Shown here piece after piece: positions 1-8,779 of a stretch of 19,183 bases of DNA (positions are counted from its first letter, which is position 1; every line of letters starts with the position of its first letter). Source of the DNA: Owenia fusiformis (Eukaryota; Annelida; Polychaeta; Sabellida; Oweniidae); NCBI GenBank assembly GCA_903813345.2, contig CAIIXF020000364.1, forward strand, positions 1 to 19,183. Reading direction: 5' to 3'. The notes under the pieces are model-generated. The model was not told the DNA's origin, searched no databases, and saw nothing but the letters and a program-made list of their open reading frames with translations. The position numbers were made by a program, and so were the translations under genes.

Positions 1-230
1 TAGTTTGGTATATGCTGGGGCTTTAAAGAATGGGTATCGATATGGCGAACTTTTTGAACACACGTTTCTCTTAAACCAGTCATCATAAATTTCTGAAAAT
101 CTTACAAATTGTCAATTTAATGGCCATCTTTTGAATGGTAACAATATAATTTGAAATAGATATACATACTTTCATCTATATTGTTTTAAAAAACACATCA
201 AACACTTGTTTTGTTCTTGGTATCATGTTT
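1..230. other. AT-rich sequence, no gene recognised
   Basis: I see no splice-bounded reading frame, RNA gene or repeat boundary here. It runs up to the hairpin that begins near position 234. Confidence 0.5.
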
Positions 231-233
231 CCA

Positions 234-545
234 GAGTGAAATGAAACATCTTTCCGAACCTCATTGGAACAAAACGACATAAACACAACATGTTAAGGTC
301 TCTCAATATTGACGTAATTGTACAAAGACAATTTTGGTTGATTTTAAAAAAGTATTTTGTTAATGAAATAAAAGGTTTTTCTTGATTTTTATCTATTTTT
401 GGGGGATTTTGTTTTAATTTTTTGAATACTTTTTTAAAATCAACCAAAAATCCCTTTGTATAACTTTAATATTGAGAGGTCTAAAAACATGTTGTATATA
501 CTATTTTGTTCCAACAAGGTTCGGAAAGACATTTTATTTCATTCT
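234..545. repeat. Imperfect foldback hairpin (MITE-like)
   Basis: The arm at 234-356 is the imperfect reverse complement of the arm at 425-545. Matching landmarks are CTTTCCGAACC (left) with GGTTCGGAAAG (right), CTCTCAATATT with AATATTGAGAG, and the inner GGTTGATTTTAAAAAAGTAT with its complement. The loop is about 68 bp. A short element that folds on itself with no coding capacity fits a miniature inverted-repeat or foldback transposon. I could not define a target-site duplication. The small minus-strand open frame inside it is only stem sequence. Confidence 0.75.
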
Positions 546-730
546 CAAGAATTGGTAGAAAGGAGCAAAAACAATAATTGCACAAAAAAAATAAAAAGTG
601 TTAACAAAAACAGTTATATAAAATATTTCTAAATAATTTTCGCATTAAATTGTTGTCAATCAGTCAACATTACATACACGATTCTAACTTATTAATAGTT
701 ATTAATATTTTCTGATCATGAACATGGGTG

Positions 731-1280
731 TATATTTTAGATCCATTCATTATCTTCAAGAAAAGTATATAGTATAATGATAATTTAGTTAATCAGACCT
801 AAGTGATATTGAAGGGGCAATGGACCAATCAACATACTTTTTCAAAAATGTTGACCTAACTTCACCAAAAATGCAACCTTTTATTATATTGTTGAATGTA
901 TAATTAGAATGTGCTTTGGATGTTCGATTTCAAAAAAGGAAAAGTTGATTGCTCCAGGGACTTTAAAGATACTGAATGTGGATGACCAAAATGATCTGAA
1001 ACCAATGGATAGGATGAGATTTTTCAATGGAGAAATAACCTGGGAAACACTTATCTTAAAGCAATTAATTAAGTTTTTCTTTCAAGAACTATTTGAGAAT
1101 AGTAATGCATTAAACATTGTAAAAAATGATAGCATTTTTGGTGAAAATGGGGTCAACATCTTTGAAAAAGTGTGTTGATAGGTTGATTGCTAGTTATAAT
1201 CATCTCCGAGTTTGTTTGACTTTATTATTACTGTATATAATTTTCTTTGAGATAATGAATTGATCTAAAATCTAAACCTG
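731..1280. repeat. Large imperfect foldback repeat
   Basis: Two blocks on the left are inverted on the right. TTTTAGATCCATTCATTATC (about 735-754) pairs with the GATAATGAATTGATCTAAAA region (1251-1270). CAACATACTTTTTCAAAAATGTTGACC (826 on) pairs with 1151-1183, where the shared part is GTCAACAT plus TTTGAAAAAG. The similarity may extend a few tens of bases outward. It is probably an old foldback DNA element. The 89-codon plus-strand frame at 909-1178 spans the loop and right arm, and I do not regard it as a gene. Confidence 0.6.
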
Positions 1281-1299
1281 TCTTCATTGTTAGAAAATA

Positions 1300-1943
1300 G
1301 TCATAATCCAAGATATAACCTTCTGAAATTGTTTGCGATAACCTATGTGCTCCTTTAAGGCTCGTAGTGGCTGTTTTAGCACTAATGTTGATTTCAGTAG
1401 ACAAGGCGAATGCAAAGACATATGTACTTAATGTGATTTCAACTAGCGCGAAACAATTGAACATAGACTGTTTGAATGTCCAGCCGACCACTTTATTAGA
1501 CATGAACTCATGCTTGACTTTATAAATGCTTGTAATAGTGAAATGTTCTCATATTTCCTGCAATTGTCACTGCAGGAAAAAACTAAATGGGTACTGGGTT
1601 CATGTTACAGAAATATTTGGGGTCACGACCTAGCCAGAAAATTTGATGCTTGGTCAAAGGGATTTTGAGTCAAATTATATACTGCCATTAACGTAAGATT
1701 GTATGACATGTAATCACTTTTTAATATGCATGTATATTTTTAATATGTATGTTTTACTACATAGATGTAACTGTAAAAATGCTGCACTACAAGGTTGTAT
1801 GTGCCACTGTTCTAAAATTGTTTTAGCAAATAAATAAATTAAAATATAAATAAATAATATATATGTTGCCTGAGGATTTGAACAAGAAACTGGTTGCAAC
1901 GAAATGTAATCATCTTATGTTTTTATTTAAGTTTTATTATATA
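1300..1943. other. Intergenic AT-rich stretch, nothing recognised
   Basis: Low-complexity AT sequence that includes an AAATAAATAAATT-type tract near 1828-1858. I found no convincing exon, RNA or repeat boundary. The short open frames on the minus strand have no recognisable domain. Confidence 0.4.
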
Positions 1944-2890
1944 TACTGGGTGGGCCAAAAAAACCACCCCTCTAGCAAATATTCCTGATAAATATTTATT
2001 TTTTAACAATCACACCAACAATGATATATCATATTAAAGATAATTTAATTTGCAACAAAATGATATATAATAGCACCATTTTCAACAACCCCATATAGAA
2101 ATATGACCATTTATGTGACATGGGGGTCAAAAAACACCTTTTCAATTTTCGTCGATTTTGTGAACAATTGCCTATTTCTACCAAATTTTAGTAAATTACA
2201 ACATTGTCATGAGTCTTTCATAATTGGATATTATATATTGTTTTCATTCAGTTTTTGAACCTTGCATGCTCAATATACATGTGTATGCTTATAAAACTAA
2301 TTCATTTCTTCTTCAGTCTGTCCAAAAATAGCTCAATAGACCCACCCCCCCCGGACCCATCCTCTGATTGGATTATTCGCTTAAGACACGGAAGCCATTG
2401 GTTGATGGCATAATTGATGGATGTATGCGGAAGTACCATTCAACTACTAGTTATTCTTTTTTTTAGTTCCTCTACATCCCTGATAGGCTGGGTATATTTA
2501 AATACCAACTGTTCTAGATGCCCCCAGGTATGGTTATCAACATTATTGGCAATTGGACTGCCAGTAAGCTATTTTCTGGGCTAGAGATGGTGACATTTCG
2601 AATCTCCAAAAACTCCAGGGTAGCATTGGACCTGTGTGATGGAGCACTGTTCTATCAGAAAATATAATTTCTTTCATATGTTTTTTATATTCTTGAGGAG
2701 TCCTTTTTTACCACCTCATGTCATTAACATTCAGAGTATATTTTTGCTCCTGGTTCAAAAACCGGGCCTGTATGGTCTTCCTTTTTGGGAAACACCGAGT
2801 GGACACCACCTACCTTTCAGAAAAATGTCATCTCGATTTGAGTAGCCTTTTATCGCAAAAGTCACTATTCTTGCTTACTGATATAGAGTA
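1944..2890 (-). pseudogene. Decayed Tc1/mariner-type transposase copy
   Basis: The left boundary is TA followed by CTGGGTGGGCC, the terminal motif style of mariner-like elements. On the minus strand, broken frames carry relics of a DDE transposase. A segment reading VDNHTWGHLEQLVF then QPIRDVEELKKRI (about 2450-2540) fits the family block around the third catalytic Asp (usually SPDLNPIDNxxWGxL), but the Asp is lost (SPIANN). Further downstream NQWLPCLKRIIQSEDG and IELFLDRLKKK (about 2320-2400) match the usual C-terminal end. An upstream HHTGPM resembles the catalytic HxxA region. Stops and frameshifts mean it is inactive. Its 3' end points left. Confidence 0.7.
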
Positions 2891-2894
2891 TAGC

Positions 2895-3325
2895 CTTTTG
2901 ATTACATGTATAGTACTTGGGGCATTTAGAACAGTTGGCCTATGGAGATCCCTAGACCATCAGGGGTGTAGACAAACAGAAAAATTGAATTGTTGGGTGT
3001 TGGATGGTACTTCTGCAGAGGTCAATCAATTATACCAATGGCTTTCGCGTTTTAAGCGAGAAATCAAATCAGAAGTTAGGTCCGGGGGTGAGTCTATTGA
3101 GTCAAATTTGGACAGAATGAAGAAGAAATTGATTAGTTTTATAAGCATACACAGTCACATGTATATTGAGCATGCAAGGTTTTTTTTACCCCCATGTCAC
3201 ATAAATGGTCATATTTCTATATGGGGTTGTTGAAAATGGTGCTCTTATATATCATTTTGTTGCAAATTAAATTATCCTTGGAATGATATATCATTGTTGG
3301 TGTGCATGTTAAAAATATATATATA
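2895..3325 (+). pseudogene. Second, inverted partial copy of the same mariner-type transposase
   Basis: The plus strand repeats the C-terminal half of the neighbouring minus-strand copy: a GGGGCATTTAGAACAGTTGG block, then QLYQWLSRFKREIKSE and SIESNLDRMKKK (about 3035-3135), then the same 3' non-coding sequence ending before 3325. One base has been lost in the W-G-H-L-E-Q block relative to the other copy, shifting the frame, so it is also inactive. The 3' segments at about 2000-2140 and 3180-3305 are inverted repeats of each other, so the pair lies head to head and could fold back. Confidence 0.65.
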
Positions 3326-3480
3326 CAGGGTGGGCCAAAAAATTGCAACTTTTTTAAAAGGCTAAAAAAGTGTCAAAACATGAAGGTAATGACATAAAAA
3401 ACATTTACAGGCAAACGTCACATTCTGTGGTGTTAAAACGCGAAAATGTGTAACAATACGTGCGCAAACTTTTTGCGACG
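3324..3480 (+). mobile_element. Mariner-like element terminus
   Basis: TA followed by CAGGGTGGGCCAAAAAATTG starts at 3324, immediately after the previous element. The interior contains GAAGGTAATGACATAAAAAA. A related block (CAGGTAATGATAAAATGATT) follows the similar terminus at 16494, so the two termini probably belong to one family. I see no opposite terminus and no transposase after it. It is probably a truncated copy. Confidence 0.5.
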
Positions 3481-3700
3481 TGTCTATCCATTCTCTCTTG
3501 AATGTTATTGAATCACTTTTGAAATTTATCAGATTTATCCAGTTTCTAATTTAATTAAAACTAAATAAATTGTATACTTTTAATTCAATTAGCTCGACGA
3601 TTTTGAACAAAGGTATGTTTAATGTGGGATACTGATAACGGAATCCAGACATGGTTAAAATCATAGCTTTCCAGAGGTCCGTGATGAAATGAAGCCAACT
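3481..3700. other. 3' flank of the collagen gene, nothing else recognised
   Basis: AT-rich sequence between the truncated mariner terminus and the predicted poly(A) signal of the minus-strand gene. No further exon is evident on either strand. Confidence 0.35.
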
Positions 3701-3710
3701 AAGGTCATAT

Positions 3711-3716
3711 TTTATT
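3711..3716 (-). terminator. Candidate poly(A) signal of the collagen/TSP1 gene
   Basis: AATAAA on the minus strand, 25 nt past the TAA stop at 3743-3741. Such a short 3' UTR is unusual but possible. It supports the last exon being terminal. The match is a common hexamer in AT-rich DNA, so it is weak alone. Confidence 0.4.
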
Positions 3717-3740
3717 TTGAGATCAACATGGTTTGCATCA

Positions 3741-4009
3741 TTATAATTCCTGCATCTTACCTAAATCTATGCTACTTAATAAGCCTTTTTCTTGTAATTT
3801 TTCTTGTAGTGTTTTTTTACACTCTGGTGTATAGCGAGAACAAGGATACACCATGGAAGTACCCTTGCTTCTAAAACTCTCGGTCACACCTATTCCGTCT
3901 TCACAATGGCCAAGCTCATAGAAATCTCTGTTACACACTAAATAACTACAGGCTGAGTTTGCATATTTGTATTTGGAATCGTCCCTCCACCCATACTCGC
4001 GACTGCACC
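3741..4009 (-). CDS. Exon 5: six-cysteine C-terminal domain and stop
   Basis: It encodes residues 604-692 and then TAA at 3743-3741. The acceptor is TTTTCTCCAG just upstream, and the split Gly codon (G|GG) continues the exon 4 frame. The start reads GCSREYGWRDDSKYKY. Six cysteines follow at positions seen as GCS, SACS, LVC, GHC, YPC and PEC, which would form three disulfides. The exon ends with a charged, probably helical tail containing KKTLQEKLQEKG. I do not recognise the fold. An alternative donor, G|GTAAGA at 3761-3755, has the same phase 1 as the other donors, so an isoform could skip the last six codons and splice to an exon further left that I could not find. The nearby AATAAA favours the stop as drawn. 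Confidence 0.75.
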
Positions 4010-4536
4010 CTGGAGAAAACAAGCATTTTATTTATAGATACTCTTTTGCTGTTATCTTCTCTTCTCTTCTCTCTTCTCTATAATAAACAAGATTGACAAA
4101 ATAGTAGTACTGGTTTATTTTTATTTTTACTTCTCATAGATGGCGTTCTATACTGAACGAAAAGACAAGTACAGTAAATAAACCCGGGAGCTACAGAGTG
4201 AGAACTTATTGAACATATCATGAAATTTGCACCATTCAAAAGTTTTGCGTGAGACCCCCCCCCCCAGGTGGGGAGGGAAAGGGATTTGATACGCATACTC
4301 CAAGGGATAGGAATTTGACGGAAATTTTTTTCTCGGGAAAGAGAAATTTGTTTTGTGTCCGCCCTGGAGTGGGGATTTGTTTCGTCCAGTATACACTTTA
4401 GGAAAATCATACTTTGCAAATGATCGGTAAATTTAGTTAACTAAAGAACTCATGTTGAGACACGAATGTCGGGAACAGATTAAAATACACTCCTCTTCAT
4501 GTTGGTTACGATTCCGTGGGTGAAATTGCCGATAAT
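4010..4536 (-). other. Intron 4, 3' part, with purine-rich tract
   Basis: Sequence leading to the exon 5 acceptor. On the plus strand 4055-4080 is a TCTTC repeat, so the pre-mRNA carries an AGAGAAGAG-type purine tract 45-70 nt upstream of the acceptor. There is also an 11-base C run at 4255-4265. Two overlapping minus-strand open frames at 4078-4419 have no recognisable domain and are probably chance. Confidence 0.5.
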
Positions 4537-4837
4537 AGGGAGTTTAAGATTAGCGTAAATAACCCATTTACCTATACCTATACGTAGTTTGTTATTACAC
4601 TAAGCGGTATTTTACCTAAGTTACAGGGTTTACGATAGGTAATTACCTATAAATGGCCGAAGATAGGTAATTCGAAAACGTATGTTTTTATCCAACAAAG
4701 AATGTCATTTCTAGATCAAATATCATCCATTAAACTTTAAAATAGTAACAACAAACATTTCTCATTCGATCTGCATAGAAATTAAGTGGTCGAACACATT
4801 CATTGATGCGATAAATAATGCCATGTGATGATGCATT

Positions 4838-4901
4838 AAATTGTTGAATTCACACATTCTTCATCAGTTTTGCTTATTGTGAATGTATGAATTCATTTAA
4901 T
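4838..4901. repeat. Short inverted repeat
   Basis: GAATTCACACATTC at 4846-4859 pairs with GAATGTATGAATTC at 4880-4893, giving a small hairpin with a loop of about 20 nt. No function can be inferred. Confidence 0.5.
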
Positions 4902-5063
4902 TGTTTAACTTTACTTTCTGGTCACTCTCATCGCTGGATCAGGCTAGAAATTTAACATTTCGCCTTAAGTCACTGCCCCCTTAGCGGTCCCACAAGCAAC
5001 ACCCCCTCCCAACTACAGTAGCTACACCAAACCTTCTCTGAAGTATATAACAGTTCTTGGAGT

Positions 5064-5085
5064 TGACATATACTGGTATATGTCA
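5064..5085. repeat. Near-perfect short palindrome
   Basis: TGACATATAC and GTATATGTCA are separated by two bases, giving 10-bp complementary arms. It is isolated inside intron 4. It could be a protein-binding site or chance in AT-rich DNA. Confidence 0.5.
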
Positions 5086-5394
5086 TATAAGCCATCGCAT
5101 GGTTTTCATTCTATAATTAGGATGTTAAATTTATTATATGTAACGGGCGAGTGTAAGGCCCGTGGGTGGCAATCAAATTTAACAGTAGATGTAGTTAAAA
5201 TGTTCTCTAAAATATATATTTGAAATACTCTGTGTATGTCCAGTCACAAACTCTAGGCAACACTATATAACAAGTAAAGGGACAACACCCCAACTCAGCT
5301 ACATGTGAGTGAATGCTATTATATGGAATACAAAAACAGTACGAAACAATCACACCATGAAAAGCTAAAAACTGGTTTAAACAAAGGAAGCTAA

Positions 5395-6202
5395 CCCTAC
5401 TATCACACCAAACTAGTTCTCACTGCGTTCTCGAAAACGGGCTTCAACTGTATACGAACGGACTGGACCTACTAAGAACCGTTTGGGATCTATTTACAAA
5501 CTTCATCGAACGTACTCGAACGGGTAGGTCCTCTAGAACTTAGACAATGCTCAAAATGTTCTCGTGGTTGTCACGTTCTACAATTAGAACGAGTGACAAC
5601 GCACTAACGACGAGCTGGACGTACTACGAACGGAACCGTCGTACTTCAATCCTACTAGGGACGTTTTAACAACGAGTTGAACTGTCTGCGGACGTGTTGA
5701 GAACGAGGTAGAACTAATTGCAAACGGGTTTAAACTGATTAAGAACGTATTTAACACTGCTTATGAACGAGTTAGCAAAAATATAGCTATCACACCAAAC
5801 AAGTTGCCACTGCGTTTTTCAAAACTGGTTTTAAACTGTGTGCGAACGGAATGAACGTAGCTGCAACTTTCTAAGGTCTATTTACGAACTTTATGAACGT
5901 TCTCAGACGGGAATGTGATTTTAGAATTTTGAATCGATTCAAAATTCGATGACGACCATACCGTTCTGTAATCAGGTCATGTTGACCTTCTAGACTAAGG
6001 TACGCGTTCTACGACGTTGCACTCCGACGTGGTGCGACCTAAACGAACTGCGAACGAGATGGACGTATTGAAGACTGTTTAAGAACGAAGAAGCTAATTA
6101 TTTCAGACATATTTCCCGACCACAGCCAGATTGAGCCCGTTTGACGACGTTTTCGTAGGACTGGCAAGAACGGGTAAGAACTAGTTTGGTGTGATAGGGG
6201 GG
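5395..6202. mobile_element. TAA-flanked TIR element, copy A (Harbinger-like MITE)
   Basis: Terminal inverted repeats read CCCTACTATCACACCAAACT at the left and, at the right, AGTTTGGTGTGATAGGGGGG. TAA abuts both ends (5392-5394 and 6203-6205), as expected for the 3-bp duplication of PIF/Harbinger-type elements. No transposase frame is present. An internal copy of the left terminus (CTATCACACCAAACAAGTTG) at about 5788 suggests one element formed from or beside another. A hairpin with 13-bp arms sits at 5567-5600, and a 24-bp perfect palindrome at 5924-5947. The body is crowded with GAACG, GAACT and CGTTC words. Confidence 0.7.
5924..5947. repeat. 24-bp perfect palindrome in copy A
   Basis: The core TTTTGAATCGATTCAAAA is extended by three complementary bases on each side. 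It is preserved exactly at 7099-7122 in copy B although the surrounding sequence has diverged. Confidence 0.85.
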
Positions 6203-6843
6203 TAAAGTAGAAAGTATACAAAAGAACTGAAAACATTGGAATTAAATATTTGACAAACTGGTGTAAAGTAATGAAGGGACCTGTTAAAATGACATGGATG
6301 GGGATTGGTCAATATGAATAGTAGAAATATAAACAATGTGAAAATGACCATGTTACACATAAATTGTAGTATACTGTTTCGCAGCCGTTTACGTTAATCT
6401 TAAACTCATTTAGCAATACGCATAACCTATACGTATCCGTAACAAACATACGGATAGTGATAGGTACACGTATATTTTTACGCTAATCTTAACCTCCCTA
6501 ATAATCGCTGGAGTTGCAATTAGGCGATCTTTTTGTATTCATAGCCTTGTCAATTGAATATAAAACCACGGGTACTATCCAAAGCCCCGCTATGATTTAC
6601 AAGTCGCGAGCAAGTTCCCGCTGAAATTGCGAGCATAGTCCTGTTTATTTGTATCACTTTTGAAACTGGACAAAAGGATGAAAATACTCATTACTATTCA
6701 TTGAGACTCCAGCAATACTTTAAAAAAAGATTTATTTGACAAACAATGACATTAAAATGATTCTTTTACACTGGCATGGAAGAAAAGGGCGTTTACATGC
6801 ACGTTTGCATAATTTACTGTTCATATATTACTTTTATCGTTAA

Positions 6844-7418
6844 CCCCCCTATCACACCAAATTAGTTCTTACGCGTTCTTGCCAGTCCTACGAAAACTTC
6901 GTAAAACGGGCTCAATCTGGCTGTGGTCGGGAAATATGTCTAAAATAATTAGCTACTTCGTTCATAAACAGTCTTCAATACGTCCGTCTCATTCGCAGTT
7001 CGTTCAGGTCGCACCACGTCGGCGTGCAACGTCGTATAACGCGTCCCTTAGTCTAGAAGGTCATCGTGACCTGATTACAGAACGGTATGGTCGCCATCGA
7101 ATTTTGAATCGATTCAAAATTCTAAATCACATTCCCCGTCCGGGAAAGTCCATGAAGTTCGTAAACAGACCGTAGAACGTTGAAGCTACGTTCATTCAGT
7201 TCGCACACAGTTTAAAACCGACAACGTTTTGACGATCACAAGAAAACTTTGAGCATGCTCTAAGTTCTGGAGGACCTACTCGTTCTAGTAGTTTCATGAA
7301 GTTTGTAAACAGATCCCAAACGGTTCTAAGCGGGTTCTTAGTACGTCAAATCCGTTCGTGCACAGTTTAAGCCCGTTTTCGAGAACGTAGTGAGGACTAG
7401 TTTGGTGTGATAGTAGGG
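6844..7418. mobile_element. TAA-flanked TIR element, copy B, inverted relative to copy A
   Basis: The ends are CCCCCTATCACACCAAATTA (left) and GGTGTGATAGTAGGG (right), with TAA at 6841-6843 and 7419-7421. Its left half is the reverse complement of the right half of copy A (the shared CAGTCCTACGAAAAC, CTCAATCTGGCTG and palindrome). Its right half matches the left end of copy A (AAGCCCGTTTTCGAGAACG). It lacks about 230 bp present in copy A (roughly 5570-5810). The plus-strand open frame at 6879-7175 follows from the stop-poor repeat and also appears broken in copy A, so I do not call it a gene. Confidence 0.7.
7099..7122. repeat. 24-bp perfect palindrome in copy B
   Basis: Identical to the palindrome at 5924-5947, with central ATCGAT. 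Exact retention between two diverged copies suggests a role in the element's movement or replication, or simply that the copies are young. Confidence 0.85.
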
Positions 7419-7421
7419 TAA

Positions 7422-7797
7422 AGTAAAGACACTAAATACGATTTACATACTCCATAATACATATTGGATCAATGTTGTCTGGAGGCACCACTTAAAATAT
7501 CGGGAGGTCCCGCTTCGATCGCGGGGAAAGCTTCATTATTATTCCATGAAGATATTGAGTTTCTTTATATGAACGTACAAGAACGTGCCAATAACGTATT
7601 AATAACAATTACATAACATAATTCTATGGCAACATGGCAAACATATCATTTGCAACTTCAGGTAGTTTCATCCATCTGTCAGCGTCGTCATATAATTCTT
7701 AAATGTGTAAATAGACTTTGCACATTTCGGAGTTAAATGTAAATTCTACATAATTCAATGTTTCAAGGAGTATACTTCTGAGAACAAATATATTTCA
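7422..7797 (-). other. Intron 4 sequence, no feature recognised
   Basis: AT-rich, non-coding on both strands. It contains a GC-rich patch near 7500-7530 (CGGGAGGTCCCG, then CGATCGCGGGG). I found no exon or element boundary. Confidence 0.35.
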
Positions 7798-7814
7798 TTG
7801 GCGTGTTTGTTTTT

Positions 7815-7960
7815 CCGACCGTTTATTTGTGCTTGCGTTCGTCCGACCGTTCGTTCGTTCGTTCGTACATGCGTTCGTCCGACCGTCCGTTTGTGCGTGC
7901 GTTCGTTCGACCTTCCGTTCATTCGATCCGTCCGTTCGGGTGTTCGTCCGTCCTTTCCGT
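7815..7960. repeat. Degenerate GTTC/GTCC tandem array
   Basis: About four to five units of 28-40 bp each begin with a CCGACCGT-like word followed by CGTTCGTTCGT-type sequence, including a pure (GTTC)4-5 run near 7850-7866. The array lacks stops in several frames on both strands, which produces overlapping false reading frames rich in Arg, Ser and Thr. It has no promoter, splice or domain evidence of coding. The local GC content is far above that of the surroundings. Confidence 0.7.
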
Positions 7961-8609
7961 CCAAGCTGGGTACGATAATGGGAGATTTTCACGATATAAT
8001 CAGGATTTACTCCATTTTTGAGGACACTTGTTCCTGTTTTCAGCGGGACCTCCTCATGTTTTCAGCGGGGCATCCTCATGGTTTGCGGGGTCTTTGCTTT
8101 ATTGCTCCTGCTAGAAGCTGGGCCTTGAGAGATATGATAAAATTGAAGTATAAAGTGTTCTGCAAAGCTTTAGGAAGTGAAACTCATTACTTTTTTTTTA
8201 TTTCAAATCACCATCATTATTTCAACCACAGGACAACATCGTTCTTCACCTATAACGTATAGAAATATGTAGATAAAGGTTCAATATGATACTTTCAATC
8301 TTAAATTGTCAAATAAAGAACCACAGAACGACCGCTCGTGACACTTTTTTCAGCAGTTCTCAATATAAATGTAATCATTGGGGCAAATTAAAAGAAAACG
8401 TTTTGTACATCATGCAATTCAAGTGAACAAAAGATGACCCATCACTTTTTTATTCCTCGTGATTTCAGCGGGAACTTACTCGCTACTTTGAAATCATAGC
8501 GCGGCCTTAGATACTACTGATGAAAACGGAGGGAGGTATTCATCATCAGGCTGAAAATTAGGCAAACATTCGAAGTTCACTATAGTGACACCGCGACGTA
8601 TTATTCACC

Positions 8610-8770
8610 ACAAACTATTCCATCCTAGGGAGGGCAATACCTGGTCATATTTCAATGATATTTGCAGTATGTATTGCCCGCAGCCCATAGGGCGAAGGAA
8701 ATACATGCTGCAAAATTATTGAGAGTGCAACAGGTATTGCTCGAACATAGAGTGAAATATTTGTTTTATT
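8610..8770. repeat. Nearly loopless long hairpin
   Basis: Left arm landmarks GCAATACC (8634), TTTGCAGTATGTATT (8661) and GCCC (8683) mirror the right arm's GGGC (8690), AATACATGCTGCAAA (8700) and GGTATTGC (8733). The loop is only ATA at 8687-8689. The well-paired core is about 110 nt, with weaker pairing out to about 8610 and 8770. It is probably a tiny foldback transposon. If transcribed within intron 4 it could form a dsRNA stem. Confidence 0.75.
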
Positions 8771-8779
8771 ATATAATTG

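Larger units (their letters stand above)
4537..6499. mobile_element. Candidate TIR DNA element, about 1.96 kb, containing a nested element
   Basis: The left end AGGGAGTTTAAGATTAGCG (4537) is mirrored at the right end by CGCTAATCTTAACCTCCCT (6481-6499), an inverted repeat with one mismatch. AAT abuts both ends (4534-4536 and 6500-6502) and could be a 3-bp target duplication. ACGTTAATCTTAAACTC at about 6391-6407 is a second, direct copy of the right-end motif about 90 bp inside. No transposase frame is seen, so it is non-autonomous or decayed. The repeat at 5395-6202 lies inside it and was presumably inserted later. Confidence 0.55.
6571..8517. repeat. Pair of about 57-bp inverted repeats
   Basis: The left arm at 6571-6627 includes CGCTATGATTT and CAAGTTCCCGCTGAAAT. 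The right arm at 8461-8517 includes ATTTCAGCGGGAACTTACTCG and AAATCATAGCG. They are imperfect reverse complements over about 57 bp. They may be the ends of one 1.95-kb element that encloses copy B and the GTTC array, or two separate short repeats in opposite orientation. Nothing coding is evident between them. A third GTTTTCAGCGGG word recurs near 8037 and 8059. Confidence 0.5.

Noticed and set aside
909-1178. 89-codon plus-strand frame
   Set aside because: It lies within the loop and right arm of a foldback repeat and shows no domain.
6879-7175. 98-codon frame inside copy B
   Set aside because: The matching stretch of copy A (minus strand 6039-6236) holds a related but shorter open frame. 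The shared peptide reflects the repeat, with no transposase motif.
5400-7420. CRISPR-like array
   Set aside because: The repeats are inverted, transposon-like and irregularly spaced in animal DNA, with no direct-repeat and spacer pattern.
7755-8262. Overlapping Arg-rich open frames on both strands
   Set aside because: They are produced by the stop-poor GTTC/GTCC array and continue into unrelated AT-rich sequence.
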